Source of the DNA: Saccharina japonica
Taxonomy: Eukaryota > Sar > Phaeophyceae > Laminariales > Laminariaceae
Assembly: GCA_008828725.1 (NCBI GenBank)
Contig: MEHQ01003606.1
Span: 328,534-392,533 of the forward strand
Length of the DNA: 64,000 bases
Direction of reading: 5' to 3'
A program made the position numbers and the translations under genes. Below, one piece after another: positions 1-12,162 of the stretch. The notes below the pieces were generated by a model. That model was not told the origin of the DNA. It saw only the letters and a program-made list of their open reading frames with translations, and ran no database searches. Positions within the stretch are counted from its first letter, which is position 1. The number at the start of each line of letters is the position of its first letter.

Positions 1-2
1 GG

Positions 3-89
3 CAGCACGGTTTGCAGCAGCCCCAGCCCCAGCAAGAACAACAACAGAACACAGCAGCAGAGGGGCAGAAGCAGCAGCTCCAACTTGGG
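3..89 (+). other. possible glutamine-rich exon end
   Basis: One plus frame is open from the window edge and rich in Gln codons (QPQPQQEQQQ). It ends at a possible donor, TTGG|GTAATG. There is no homology or neighbouring exon to support it. The CAG/CAA bias could equally be a simple repeat. Nothing else recognisable as a gene was found between 90 and 650; a GC-rich patch near 400-480 is open in several frames. Confidence 0.2.
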
Positions 90-699
90 TAATGTGCTGC
101 TGCTGTGGGCTCTACTGTTTATTTGCAATATGTTTTGTGATACAGTCCACGCGTGCCACTGCCATCGAGTGCTACGCTTGATGCCCGTTTTATACCCCAA
201 CCTCCCAAGTTCGAAGTTCGGCATACGGTTTAGATCATCGACGACCTCGCGTTGTACTGCTGCCGCTGCTGCTGGTACATCAGTGTTTGAGTATAATTAG
301 AGCAGCGATGTATTCGAGATGTCGCGTTCAAGTCCGTATAGAGGATGCATGATACGAGTGCTTTCTCAGGCGAGCAGTCGAAGCTTCTCCTACTGTATAT
401 ACCACACGAAGGTTGCGCAGAGCGTGCCGTAGCACCGCCTCGGCGGCACCTCGAACCCCAACGGCGCGAGGTGGAGATAAGATCAGCTATCCTTTCGCTC
501 CGTACTCTCGGTGGTTGTTGTGTTGTGTCTGCAGCCATGCATGGTGGGTGTGATATGAGTGCGTGGTGTCACTCCATAGGCAAGGACCAGATTGATACAT
601 AAATACTGTAGAGAAGACTGCTGCTGCCACAAAAAAATGCATGATGTGTGTCCGTATTGCATACATACCCGATTCCCCGGTATCGAGGCCGCACCGATC

Positions 700-1290
700 A
701 CCGCCGGTATTGTGGTCGAGGGTATACCAGTACCCCGGGTATATTCGGGTAGGCGTACCGAACTTACCGTGGTGTCGGGTACCGGTATTGGAAAAGTACC
801 GAACTTACCGAAGTGTCGGGTACCGGTATTGGAAAAGTACCGAACTTACCGAAGTGTCGGGTACCGGTATTGGAAAAGTACCGAACTTACCGAAGTGTCG
901 GGTACCGGTATCGAAACAATCCCGACTTACCGAAGTGTCGGGTACCGGTATTGAAAAAGTACCGAACTTACCTAAGTGTTCGGTAGGGTATCGATCCCGG
1001 TACCGAACAAATACCGGTACCCCCGGTATTGCGATCGAGGGTATACCGGTACCTGGGGTATATTTGGGCGGGCGTACCGATTTTACCGAAGTGTCGGATA
1101 CCGGTATTGGAAAAATACCGAACTTACCGAAGTGGCGGGTACCGGTATCGAGGCCATACCGAACTTACCGAAGGGTCGGGTACCGGTATTTACCGAGAAA
1201 ATACCCCCGGTACACTTCGGTACGTACCCTACCGAACATACCTTTGGGTTTTTCTACCCAACTACCGGTACCTGGTACATGAGTCACCCA
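700..1290. repeat. 41-bp minisatellite array
   Basis: The core at about 780-985 repeats with a 41-base period (starts at 780, 821, 862, 903, 943). Each unit holds the palindrome TACCGGTA and a segment like GTACCGAACTTACCGAAG. Degenerate units extend the array to about 1290. Long open frames here (up to 213 codons) arise from the repeat and are not believed to be genes. Confidence 0.9.
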
Positions 1291-1670
1291 AAGTGTCCTT
1301 CCTGTATCCTTACCGTAGAGATAGAAACCAAAGTGTCCGTCCTGCTTCCTCACCGTAGAAATAAGAGATATACTATTATAACTATTATAACTATTATAAC
1401 TACCAGGTGTGTTGGTCGCAGACTGTAAAACAGAGAAAAAAACACATACAAAATAGTCGCAAACTAATGGTACAGCAAGTGAAATGTCAACGTACCGGGT
1501 ACGAGAACACAACACAAGCCAGACCAGAAAGATAAGAACAAAAATACAATAAAAACAAAACGAATTCTGAAATGAAACATAATACAAAGGACGCGTGTAT
1601 GACAGCAGTGCATGGCGTCGTATGTCAGTTTCTGTGAAGCCAAACTCCTCACTTGAAACTAACTACAGTA

Positions 1671-1919
1671 TTAAAGGCCGTTCTTATCGAGTAACCTTTT
1701 CCCAAAAATTCCAATATTTTTTCCCAAAAAAAAACAGGAAAAACAGGAAAAACAGGATTTATTTGGAAAGTTTGGAATTTTGACAGAGGGCAAGCAGAGG
1801 GCAACATATTTGGAAGGCTTCGCATTTGGAAATTATTTATGGAAAAATTGGAAATATAAAAAAATTGCGCAATATTTTGGAATTTTTGGGGAAAAGTTGC
1901 TCGATAAGAACGGCCCTAA
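1671..1919. mobile_element. MITE family A, copy 1
   Basis: Terminal inverted repeats of about 45 bases flank an AT-rich centre. The left end reads AAGGCCGTTCTTATCGAG and the right end is its near-perfect complement. The termini are followed inward by CCAAAAATTCCAA. A second member with the same termini lies at 33278-33554. No coding capacity; a TA or GTA target duplication is possible. Confidence 0.75.
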
Positions 1920-2157
1920 GTAGCAATACCTTGTACCTGCTGGTAAAAAAATACCATGTACCTGGTACCAGGTAATGCACCCAACATGTACTCGTATATG
2001 CTAAGAGGTCGCCTCCTCTGACGATGTCGGCCGTGTGGGAGTCTTGGACAGGTTTACCCGAGGCCTTGACGCGCACTTTTTTCGTTGATATGTGGCAAGG
2101 AGATGCCTCTACAAAACCTCTACAAAACCTCCCTCGCGTCTCGCAACAAGAGATGCT

Positions 2158-2240
2158 ATAGGACAGAGTGATAGAGTGGTAGAGTGATAAACAGATAGAG
2201 TGATAGAGTGATAGAGTGATAGAGTGACAGAGTGACAGCG
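2158..2240. repeat. 10-bp tandem repeat
   Basis: Near-perfect repeats of AGAGTGATAG. Confidence 0.85.
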
Positions 2241-2619
2241 CGCCTCCTCATTATAAGACCCTTTAGTTTGCTCTTCGCTCTTTGCTCCCAGGAAGCGTTC
2301 GGGGTTTGTCCTCCCGAACGTCAACCATTATGAAGACCATCCATGATGGCAAGTCTCGTAGACCGGACGTTGGTTGCACGTATCTTCATGGTTTGGCATT
2401 TGTGATCAGAGGTTGACGGTGTCTACGTATCCTAGCCTCCACACTACTACTGTACGTACGCAAATACAATAACAACACCCCCGGCATGAAGCCAATTGTA
2501 CCATCATGTATATGATATATGTGATGTATGATGCTGTTAAAGTCATCAATCCCCTTCTGTGAAAAGGGTATGTCTGGGTTCAAAGCTCGACCGTCATAAT
2601 AGTGGAAGAACCTGGTTGT

Positions 2620-2712
2620 TGTCTCTCGTCTCTTGTTTCTTATCTGTCGTCTGTTGTCTGTTGTCTGCTGCCTGCTGTCTGTTGTCTGTTGCCTGTTGTC
2701 GCTTGTCGCTGG
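2620..2712. repeat. TCTGTTG-type heptamer repeat
   Basis: Degenerate tandem CTGTTGT/CTGCTGT units directly upstream of the first recognised p24 exon. The pyrimidine-rich tail could serve as the polypyrimidine tract for the acceptor at 2723. Confidence 0.75.
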
Positions 2713-2723
2713 CCTGTTTACAG

Positions 2724-4881
2724 GTATTCGGGCACCCTGTTCGAAACGTGATGGTAATTCTGCGGCACAGATCGGACGGTGAACTCCTCTACAAGAAAAA
2801 AGGCGAGACAAAAGCCATTCGACTAAACTCATTGCGCCTTGTGTTGCGCCCGGTACATACGGCGGCACCGTATTTTGCTGTTATAATCATATTAATAACC
2901 CTATAAACTAAGCTCACTAAGCTGACTAAGGTGATCACTGTGGCCGGGAATATAAGGAACGCTTGGGATTTCTATTGGCACCCCAACGGTCCTTACATTT
3001 ACGTCCACAGTAGTGTCACATTCTACGTACCACTGGTATTGGATATTGCATATTGGATATTGCATATTGCATATTGCATATTGGATAATGCATATTGGAT
3101 ATTGCATATTGGTACATCATCACATCATAGGATACGATATGATATGGTATGATATGATATGATACGATATCATATCATATCATACCATATCATATTATAT
3201 AATATGCTATGACATGATATGATATGATACGATATGATATATATATGATACTTGAAGTATGATAGGATATGATACGATATGATGCGATATGACATTATGC
3301 TATATGATAACAATATGATACGATATGATACGATATTATATGATATGATATGGTATGATAGGGATTCGCGAAGACTTCTTCAGGGCTGTGGCGACTAAAG
3401 GAGGCGACTACGAGATGTGCTTCCTCAATGGGGACAAGACCGCCATCGAAAAGCTCGCCAACAAAGATGTCGCAACGGACACAAGGTACTGCCATAAAAG
3501 GAGTTACACAGTGAGGGAGGGAGGGAGGAAGGGAGGGAGTGGGGGAGTCGTAGGGGGAGGGTCTACTTCATTTTCATGCATGGCCGTAGTCATATGACCA
3601 TAGGCCCTCGCATCCCTACAATGCCGGGACGGAACAAAGACAGACAGGCAGACAGACAGATAGACAGTCAGATAGTCAGATAGCTCCTGTAGATGAATTA
3701 TTACTAGTTGGTTTCTGTAGATAGATACTAAGTAGATAGACAGACCGGCCTTGATTCGACTGGAAGACTAACCGCCAGCCGGGTTGACCAGACCACAGCA
3801 GTCAACCGAAACCACATGTTTTGATTTTCAATAGTTTTAGTGTCAATTAATTATTGGCCACCCCTCGCTCGAAGAGGGGGGGGCAGGGAAAGCCCCGGGG
3901 CTGACCTCCAAACAGCCCCGTTCCAGCATCCGTACACACTCAAGTCAGCTACCACTCCACCCGGCGTAAAACTCCATGTTCGCCGGCCCCCCATCCGGAA
4001 TTTTTTCTCCGATACAATCGCTGGCTTCAATCTCCAATAGTTCTACATTTCCATCCGTAAGTTTTATGTTGGGTTTTGTTTTGTCCGTCGAGACGGGACG
4101 GGGGCGTAAAACCTCCATCACCTCGCACGACCTCAGGCTATCATAGGCTTGTACACTAACTTGATGCACTAACTCGAATGTGCTTCAACATAACCACGTC
4201 GGAATTCCTTGTTCTCCCCCCAGTTTTGAGCATGCATTTCTTAGTATTTGTTGGTGGCCTGTACTCTATTGACAACGCTTTCTTTTGCTTAATCCCCCGT
4301 TTTTGGTGATGCGAGTTGACTGAGCATGACTACGGATGGCACTTACTGGCGACTAGTTCTTAGTTGGCTACGTACTTTTAAGTATTATAATTGTACTTAA
4401 GTTACGCGCGGTAAAGTTGCGGGGTTGTTTGTCTTATGACTATTAATAGTATTAATCGTAGTATTGACTGGCGCATTTATGGCTGGAGATATGTTTTTTG
4501 TTCATAAATACTCGTACAATATGTCACTTCGTTGGCTTACTTGGCCACCCAACTAAGAACTAGCCGTCAAGTAATGTCTACCGGTACTGTGCGCTGTGTA
4601 CTCAGTGTAACTCACTGTTGTGTTATCAATAGTGTGCTTACGGTAGAATAGTTAGTGTAGTTAAGTGTAGTAAGCCTACTGATGACTGACACACCTATTG
4701 TATGTGTTTTATTGTTGTTTCAGGCTGACTGGTTTGGCTAAGTTGCGCGAGGAGAGAAGGAAAGATAAGGAGGCCGAGGATAAGAAAAAACAGCAGGAAC
4801 GGGTCAGCTCTTATGAAGACGATGACTTGGGGTACCGCACCGGGATGACAGGAATTTCGGTCAGTATCTCACGACTAGTTG

Positions 4882-4924
<43 letters not shown>

Positions 4925-7900
4925 GTTCTTGTAGTTTTTTCATCCCATTTATTATGTTCGCACTTCTGTCTCTCCCCCCCTATAATAGTCGTAACTCAGA
5001 TCCGGGGTCACAAAGTAGGCTCCTCTCCCTCCTCCCCCACTACTGTCCTTGCCTTGATTTTTATCGCGCAGAGGGTTCAGCCTTCCCAACGCTTGTCGAT
5101 TTTCATCGAATTTTGCTAACTCACGCTCTCGCGCTTTCCGCTAGTCAAGATATATATATATATATTGCGAGAAAAAGTCCCTACGAGCATGCACTCGGGG
5201 GGACTCGAACCCACGATCTCGACTCTTAACATGGACGAGATTAACCTGTCATCCCACCGGGGACGCCGGCTTATACTGCTGTACTCCACGGTTAGACTAC
5301 TGCGGTTACTACTGAGGCATACCTTCGTTGGACTATTATTAAGGTTTTACCGAGTGTGGCAGCAAATGAACTGACTGCCTTACAGTAGTCTTGATCACCC
5401 TAACAACCCGAAACACACGTGGAGGCATATACAGGCGCCAGTCAAATACGAGGACGCAGAACTTCGCAAATTGCCGCAGGCAACTGTTCATAGCTGTCCT
5501 ACCTAGCCAACTATTATTCATAGTTATTATAGTCGGTAACATCTAGTCAGCCAAGTTTAGACCTTAGTTACTATAATCCATTTAGTAGCCAGTGCTTATC
5601 CTGTGTAGTGTTGTATGTGCCGTTGGAGGCAGGGAGAGTGTCTTATCAATAGTGTCTTAACGCCTACCCTGGGGTGAGCGATTCGTTTTTATTTTTCCAC
5701 TAGCCCAGTGGTCTCTCGATAGCTCCATCACATTCGCTTAACATCACCCTCCATTTCTTGCGATCCATTGCAATGCCCTCTGTTCTGTGTGCCCACGTGA
5801 CGGTGTGCTGTGACGGACTGCTGTGACGGACTGCTTTGACGACCTGCGATGGATCTCCAGAGCGAAACGGGCAGTCTTATGTCGGATGATATGGATATGT
5901 GGTATGGCTACGACACATCCTTTCAGACGATCGGTGAGCCTTTTATTAGCCTTTTATTAACCTTTTGTTAACTTTTTGTTAACCTTTCGACTAAAACAAA
6001 TCATGACTATTGTTGTCATTTGGGTTTGATTATGATGGCGATTATGATTATGATTATGAATGTGACTGTGATTGTGATTGTATTGTGATCACAACATCGG
6101 CGAGGCATCGGGACCCGGGCTGCTGGATTAAGAGTGACAATTATACATATATATCTATAATTATATAGATGTATACCGGAAGTGCAAAGCAATGAGCTGT
6201 ATACGACACGCGAGCAGGATGATAGGCTCGGACTGCTGCTCCGCTCTCGCACGGGCCTACCCCTAATTATGTTGTTGGCTATATGCTGGCATACTGGCAT
6301 AGACTACTGGTGTAGGAGCCTCAAAGGTTAAGAATACGCAGCGAAATGAGAAGTACCAACTACCAGCTATGCAATTGTATCGCCCAGCCGATTGCGTGGT
6401 TTGACGCCTTTTGAGCACCACCTTACGAACGCTGTTACTGTAGCGTTACAACGGTAACTCTGCAACTTGTGGTAATTTTTCAGTGGCAAGTTTACAATGG
6501 TAACTTTTCGGTGGTCACTGTACAAAATTGGTCACGTTACAACGGTAACTTAAAAACGGTAACTTTACAACGGTAACTTTGCAACGGTAACTTTACAACG
6601 GTAACTTTACAACGGTGACTTTACAACGGTAACTCTACAACTTGTGGTAACTTTATAGCGGTAACGTTGCAACGGTTACTTTGTACTGTTACTTTTCCAA
6701 TGATCGTGATGTTGAGCGAGGAGAGATCCAGTTGACAAGACGGGCTCGAGGCGTCGACTGTACATGTCACGTTTAGTCACTTGAGCAATGATAACTTTTC
6801 GGTGGTTACTGTACAGTGGTAACGTTACAAACGTTACAACGGTAATTTTAAAGAGGTAACGTTGCAACGGTTACCTTGTACTGATACTTTAGCAATGATC
6901 GTGATCGCGAGTGGGCAGAGATTCAGTGGACAAGACGGGCTTGAGTCGTCGACTGTACATGTCGCGTTTAGTCGCTTGAGCAAATGATGAGGCTCGAGCT
7001 CGGCCAGAATTGTGGTCAGCATCTGCTAGGAACTGCTAGGAAAACTTCCTGCACGGTTTACCTACGTCGGCTCTACCACGACCTACGGAAAAACTGCACT
7101 GGATAAATAAGATTAACTAGACCTGATCGAGAGGGGTCTGAAGTCTGTTCATAAAAAAAAGAAGAGTCAGGGGAAGATAGTTCAATTGGTAGAACTTTGG
7201 TCTCCGAAGCCAAGGGCTGGGGGTTCAAGTCCTTCTCTTTCTGATTATCTATTTAAGTTAAAAAAATGAAGTCCTAAATAATATGTGTTGAGTGCGAGTC
7301 ACCCCCTTCCGAAGACTAAAGCACTGGTTGTGATTTTGGTACTGCTCAACGATAGAACTAAACGAAGGGGAGATATCTCAGTATGCAGTTTCTTGTCTAC
7401 CACGCCTGCACTTTGAACACGACCCATTTACGTACGGATGGTATCGCCCAGCAGTTGCAGTAGCCCAATTACGCAATTACAGTGTAGGAATGATGGTAGA
7501 AACTTACCAGTACAACCAGAAAAGCACAGGAAGCAGTAGATTTGTCTACCCGCATCCGGCAGCCCAGATCGCCGGATCATGATCTGGATATTTCGGTGCA
7601 GATGCAGATGCAGATAGATAGATAGATCTCTCATACCTACTTCTGCTACCTCGCATACTGCTGTATACGATCTGCGCCGTCTATTATTAGATGATGTTTG
7701 TTTTTAGCATAGGATCTGGTACTAAGTATGTATGTTTGCCGGGCGCGATCTGTATGACCTGTATGAGTTGTACACTGTAAAATCTGTATGATCTGTATGA
7801 CACAGCTCTTGCTCGTATATTTACCGCATGGGATCTGTACGGTGCGTCTATTGCGCAAGGTATCATACTGCTGCAGTGGCAAGTGTAGGATGTAGATTAT

Positions 7901-10900
7901 CTAGATAATTTAGATCGCGACCTGTCCGATGTGTTCCCAGTAGTACACCACTTCAGTGCACCAGTACAGTACACCAGTACAGTACACCAGTAAAGTGCAC
8001 CAGCACAGTACACCAGTACAGTAGTACAGCAGTACGGTAGACAGTAGACCAGTACAGTAGTACAGTCGTACAGTGCACCAGTAGACCAGTTCCAGCAGCA
8101 GTTTACGCCTGGCGGGTACCTTCACGCGCACTGCATACCTGGTACGTTTTTAGCTGAACAACTATCAGAAATCATCGCAACAGCAGCAGCAGCAAAATGC
8201 GCATTCCCAAACGCCCAACCTGCATGCACGAAGCCGCCGCTGAGGGACAATCCCCCACGAGCAAACCCGCTGCTGTTGACAAACGGCCAATATGCCATGA
8301 ACAAAAGCCGCCGCTGTTGACCCCGTTGACTCTCTTGTTGACGCGTGTTGTCGATTTGTTCAGGCTTTGGCCTGAGGCTGGGCGAAGATGTGGACGACGT
8401 GACAGCAATGGACGGGGTTTCGGAGGCAGAAAGAGGTAAATGTCGTGCGCACTGTCATATTATAGCATGCGGATACTGTTAGATCGTGTGTCGTGTGACG
8501 GGCACTGTCCTACGATCACAGTGCGAGTATTGCTGTTCTGTTCGTCGCTTTGGTTACACTGCTGTGTAGGTACTGCCATCCACAAGGAGAGACCTGAGGT
8601 CTTACACCGTTCATGTTTTGTTTTTTTGTTGTTGTCACGCTTGTACGTAAGACTATTCATAATGTCTTGCCTCACGAACACAAGCAGCATTATTTATAAT
8701 AATCCTTTCTTGTACTCGCCGACTTAACGCGCAAGGAATTTTTCGCGTATTTTCTCCGAGCGATTTTCTGAACTGCAGCAGTCGCCGTGGTCGCTGGTGT
8801 CTTGGCCTATCCTTCCCGCCCCCCGGTTCATGCTTTGCTTCTTATGTGCAGATTTGAGCATCAGCATTCCCATTGCTCGTCGATTCTTACGCTCTCACGC
8901 TTTCATAAATGTTTTACGTAACACAGGTGTACTTGCAAAACAGTACTGACAAACACCAGTATACTGGGAATTAGTAGTATGCTGGAAAACCAGCAGTCTA
9001 CTGGTACACGCGTGAACAACACACATATATTTAAAAAAAAACAGCTGTGAGCTCGAGGATTTCGTATGTAGTTACTAAAGTGCAGACTGCACAGTAAATC
9101 CTACGTTCAAGGTCTATCAACAGCAGTGAGCAGGGTCGTGCCAGTCGCTCGTGTACCTCGGCTATGGCCGCGCGCGCGGCTATGCACGAGAGGCAGGGGC
9201 ACATCGAATGAGGACTATGCTTAGGCTTCTCCTCTTCTGCTGTAACTCAGCAGAAGTATAGTATAATACGCCAATATTAATAGAGAGCCATGGTTGATTT
9301 CTCGAAAGCCAGCAAAAACTACAGTAGATACTCATACACTTATTCTGCGCCCTGATTCTATTTTCTTAATATCAGGTACTGTACAGCGGTAACAATTCGT
9401 CCATCTCTCGTTTTCCTCCCTTGTTGTTCGTTTCACGTTTTGGACTGCGATGGTGTTGGCTATGTGCAGTGGTGGCCAGGTTTCTTGCGGACGAGGCGAA
9501 CGAGTTGGTGCAAACCCTCTCCGCCTTCAACGACCACGAGAGCTACATGCGAGGTCGCGAGGAGTTGCACAGTGAACGTGAGGAACGAACCAGCCATTCA
9601 TCCATCCATTCAACCAATCAAACTACCAACCGACCAGCCGACCAGTTCATAACCCAACCAACAGTGGATACCATGTCCTATTCCCTAGACCGTACTGCCT
9701 CATTATCACTATAATCCTCCAAGGCCTTTCTGGCTCCTCGCGGGCACTCTGAGATTATTACCAATATTTTTTGCGAGAAAAAATCCCTACGAGCACGAGT
9801 ATGCACTCGGGGGGGCTCGAACCCACTACCTTGACTCTAACAGAGACGAGATCCTCCTGCCATTCCACCGGGGACGCCGGATATGATGTGTTTTTGCTGT
9901 TGCACGATCGCGCCCCAAGACCGGCTGGGTTTATCGTATTGGATGCATGTATATATGATATAATAAGTCGTATGTATATACCAGGTATTGTTTTTTTGTG
10001 CTGCATGGAGAATCTACACACCGTTCCCCAACCTCCAAACTGCTGTGCGGCTTTGGGATCGTCTGCGTACCTCTCAGTTAAGAACAGAGTTAAGAACAGA
10101 GCTAAGAACAGAGCTAAGAATAGAGTTAAGAACGGAGTTAAGAACAGAGTTAGGAACAGAGTTAAGAACAGATACACTATTATTAATACTATGATACAGT
10201 ACTGGTAGTAGTCAGAAGCACATTGTGATCATTATGGCGTGCACACATAGGGGGATAACAGTACATACACTATGGTTCAAAGGTTCATAGTGAGTGCTCA
10301 TTACTATGCCCCCCCGTGATATTGCTATTAATAGGGCTGTGAGCTGATTGGCTGGACTTGACGCCTGTTTTTATCTTAATAGTTATTAGTTGGTTGGCGA
10401 TGTGCGTGAAATGACTGTTTCATTAATAGTTTGTATCGATACCCACACATCCAATCGAACCTCCAAGGCCGCAGTCAGATACAACACACCCAGAACTCCG
10501 CAAATCACCCCAGTAACTAACTGTATTACATACGAGTAGCCAACTAATGCCAACTAATGCCGGCCGCCCCGGTAGTCTAACTGGTACCCACGAAGCCTGT
10601 AGGGCCGGATGTCGAGGGTTCGATTCTCCCCATGGAGAATTTTATTCTCAAATGACACCGACTGTCGAGAGCGCATATTATAGCGTGGGTAAGCAAAATT
10701 CGACGAAAGTTGACGAGGGAAGAAAGTGCTGAAATCTTCTCGCGATAAAAACCAAGGCAAGAACCGTAGTGGGGGAGGAGGGAGAGGAGCCTACTTTGTG
10801 ACCCCGGATCTGAGTTACGACTAGGGAGGGAGAAAGACGGAAGTGCGAAGATAATGAATGGGATGGAAAAAAAAAAAAAAAAACTAATAAGCAGTGGGCG

Positions 10901-12162
10901 AGTTCTAGTCAGACAATAACTAATGGCAACTAATGGCAACCAATAAACAGTGGGCGAGTTTTATTCAGACAACAGCTAATGGCAACTAATGGCAACTAGT
11001 AAGCAGTGGGCGAGTTCTAGTCAGACAACAACTATTGGCAACTATTGGCAACCAATAAACAGTGGGCGAGTTTTAGCCAGACAACAACTAATAGCAACTA
11101 ATGACAACTCATAAGCAGTGGGCGAGTTTTAGTTAGACAACAACCAGCTCACAGCCCTAGATACTACCATTGGTTATTACTGTGTATTATTATTAATAGT
11201 GTGGTGTTCCTAAAACTAGTAATGTTACGAGGGAACATACAGTAGTAGTAATCCTAAGCAAATATGGTGTGTAAACATAGGGGGATACAGTCGACACAAC
11301 AGTACATGATTTTTGGGTCCATCGTGAGTTCTGATTATACTACACAAGGTATCTATCACTATGTATTACGATGTATTGCTATGGAGTATCCCCCCCCCCC
11401 CGAATAGTATCCCAATTATAATACATCATACCATCACAATGAAGTGAAATATGCCCAGGATAGTACATACAGTATGCAATATTGTCACATTGTCGGATGA
11501 TAAACGAAGATGAACTGGCACTGCAAACTCACTTACAATGCACCAACTCAACCCGTCTTGCCTGTGCCCTTCGTCTGCTGCTCCTTTGCTGTTCCTTTGT
11601 TGTTCCTTCTCTGTTCTTTTGCTGCTCCTTTGCTGCTCCGTTGCTGCCCTTTTGCTGCCCTTTTGCTGCTCTTTTGCTGTTCCTTTGCTGCTTCTTTGCT
11701 GCTTCTTCGATGCCCGTGCCGTGCTGCCGTCCGTTCGAACTGTTGTAAATACTGGTGTGTTGTACTGTTTTTTCGTACTGGTGTTGAACTGGTACATATG
11801 ACTGATATTTTGTACCGGTGTGCGGTACTGGTGGAACGTACTGGTGTGTTGCCGGTATATTATACTGGTCGTTCTCCTGGCTGTTGTACCGGTTTTGCTG
11901 TGTTGGTATTTTGTCCGTGTTGTTGTATTGATACGTCGTTGTGTTGTACTGGTACCTGGTATGTCGTACTGGCATTTTGTACTGGCATGATGTACTGCCA
12001 TGTTGTACTGGCATGCTACACTGTCATGATGTTGTAGAGGTGAAGCAAACCAGTTGGCGCCTGATGTGGTGCACTCTGCTAGAAGCTGCTGTGCTGGTGT
12101 GGGTATCGTGGTCACAACTCTCATACATCCGCCGCTTTTTCGAAACCAAGCGCGCGCTTTGA
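2724..12162 (+). CDS. p24/TMED (emp24/gp25L) family protein, 5' end missing
   Basis: Single-pass cargo receptor of early secretory-pathway vesicles. Exons read: 2724-2778, 3362-3485, 4724-4859, 5861-5933, 8364-8435, 9470-9577, 12038-12162 (stop TGA 12160-12162). All have AG/GT borders and all six junction phases agree. Exons 1-2 give the end of the GOLD domain with the family's Cys-Phe-x-Asn strand (GGDYEMCFLN). Exon 6 gives the membrane-proximal helix with the hallmark Arg-Glu (YMRGREELHSE). The last exon gives a transmembrane segment and the cytoplasmic tail RRFFETKRAL, with the FF and basic motifs that recruit COPII and COPI in known p24 proteins. Exons 3-4 encode an unusual charged insert (EERRKDKEAEDKKKQQE, then an acidic Ser/Asp part) between two GOLD strands. 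The signal peptide and first GOLD strands should lie upstream but were not recognised. The first exon is the least certain. Confidence 0.8.
3040..3360. repeat. TATTGCA octamer and GATAT simple repeats
   Basis: Units of ATATTGCAT/ATATTGGAT fill 3040-3118. About 230 bases of (GATAT)n-like repeat then run up to the acceptor of p24 exon 2, so that acceptor (TATGATAG) is itself made of repeat sequence. Confidence 0.9.
4885..5275 (-). mobile_element. tRNA-derived SINE, nearly full length
   Basis: On the minus strand a tRNA-like head (about 5185-5275) carries a B box GGTTCGAGTCC. It is followed by the shared body with GATCTGAGTTACGACTA. The 3' end is an A-rich tail grown into a (TAA)n microsatellite at 4885-4924. 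It sits in the p24 intron about 25 bases after the 5' splice site of exon 3. Its head matches the fragment at 9775-9885 but differs from those at 10564 and 52228. Confidence 0.85.
5300..5860. other. p24 intron, nothing recognised
   Basis: Unique-looking intron sequence. The end (5810-5845) has a short CTGTGACGGA duplication just before exon 4. Confidence 0.5.
6420..6988. repeat. GGTAAC minisatellite with a 130-bp duplication
   Basis: Repeats of ACAACGGTAACTTT fill 6430-6680. A segment of about 130 bases (6659-6790) is then repeated at 6856-6988 with scattered substitutions; both copies share GACAAGACGGGC and GTCGACTGTACATGTC. Similar AACGGTAAC units recur at 63345-63585. Confidence 0.85.
7171..7243 (+). 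tRNA. organelle-type tRNA-Trp copy with CCG anticodon, probable nuclear insertion
   Basis: A full cloverleaf can be drawn: acceptor GGGAAGA/TCTTTCT with two G-U pairs, D arm GTTC/GAAC, anticodon arm TTGGT-CTCCGAA-GCCAA, T arm GGGGG-TTCAAGT-CCTTC, discriminator G. The D loop and anticodon arm match organelle tRNA-Trp, whose loop is normally CTCCAAA (anticodon CCA). Here position 36 is G, so the anticodon reads CCG (Arg). AT-rich flanks (to about 7295) suggest a piece of mitochondrial DNA moved to the nucleus, inside a p24 intron. Whether it is transcribed is unknown. Mitochondrial rather than plastid origin is inferred from the sequence style. Confidence 0.65.
7940..8095. repeat. CAGTACACCAGTA repeat
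   Basis: Short units of CAGTACA/CCAGTA in irregular tandem order, in a p24 intron. Confidence 0.8.
9775..9885 (-). mobile_element. SINE fragment (tRNA-like head only)
   Basis: On the minus strand it carries a GGTTCGAGCC B box and the CCGGCGTCCCCGGTGG start, closely matching the head of the copy at 4885-5275. The body is missing. Confidence 0.7.
10077..10170. repeat. 12-bp repeat AAGAACAGAGTT
   Basis: Seven to eight units with few changes. Confidence 0.85.
10564..10883 (+). mobile_element. tRNA-derived SINE, full length
   Basis: The head at 10565-10630 has A box TAGTCTAACTGG and B box GGTTCGATTCTC. The body runs through CTTCTCGCGATAAAAA and GATCTGAGTTACGACTAG to an 18-base A tail. Flanks share AACTAAT, a possible target duplication. 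Compared with the copy at 52228 it has few substitutions, suggesting fairly recent activity. Confidence 0.9.
10884..11150. repeat. tandem repeat of about 65 bp
   Basis: About four units containing CAGTGGGCGAGTTTTA followed by ACTAATGGCAACTAATGGC. The flank left of the SINE (10535-10562) holds the same ACTAATG motif, so the SINE probably landed at the edge of this array. Confidence 0.85.
11570..11715. repeat. 10-bp repeat TTTGCTGCTC
   Basis: About 14 units of CCTTTGCTGC. The period is not a multiple of three, so the Lys/Gln-rich and Cys/Leu-rich open frames on both strands are by-products. Confidence 0.85.
11740..12025. repeat. GTACTGGTGTGTTGTACTGG repeat
   Basis: Irregular units of TACTGGTGTGTTG and TACTGGCATGTTG end 12 bases before the last p24 exon. 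Confidence 0.8.

Noticed and set aside
592..1428. Overlapping long plus-strand frames (up to 213 codons)
   Set aside because: Produced by the 41-bp TACCGGTA minisatellite; Tyr/Arg/Thr-rich repeats in every frame, no splice support.
1990..2070. Possible missing 5' exon of the p24 gene (VASSDDVGRVGVLDR) or an antisense exon
   Set aside because: Splice phase does not fit exon 2724-2778, no GOLD motif is visible, and both strands look equally open.
10565..10640. Functional tRNA gene
   Set aside because: A and B boxes are present but it continues into the SINE body and A tail, with near-identical copies elsewhere; a retroposon head.
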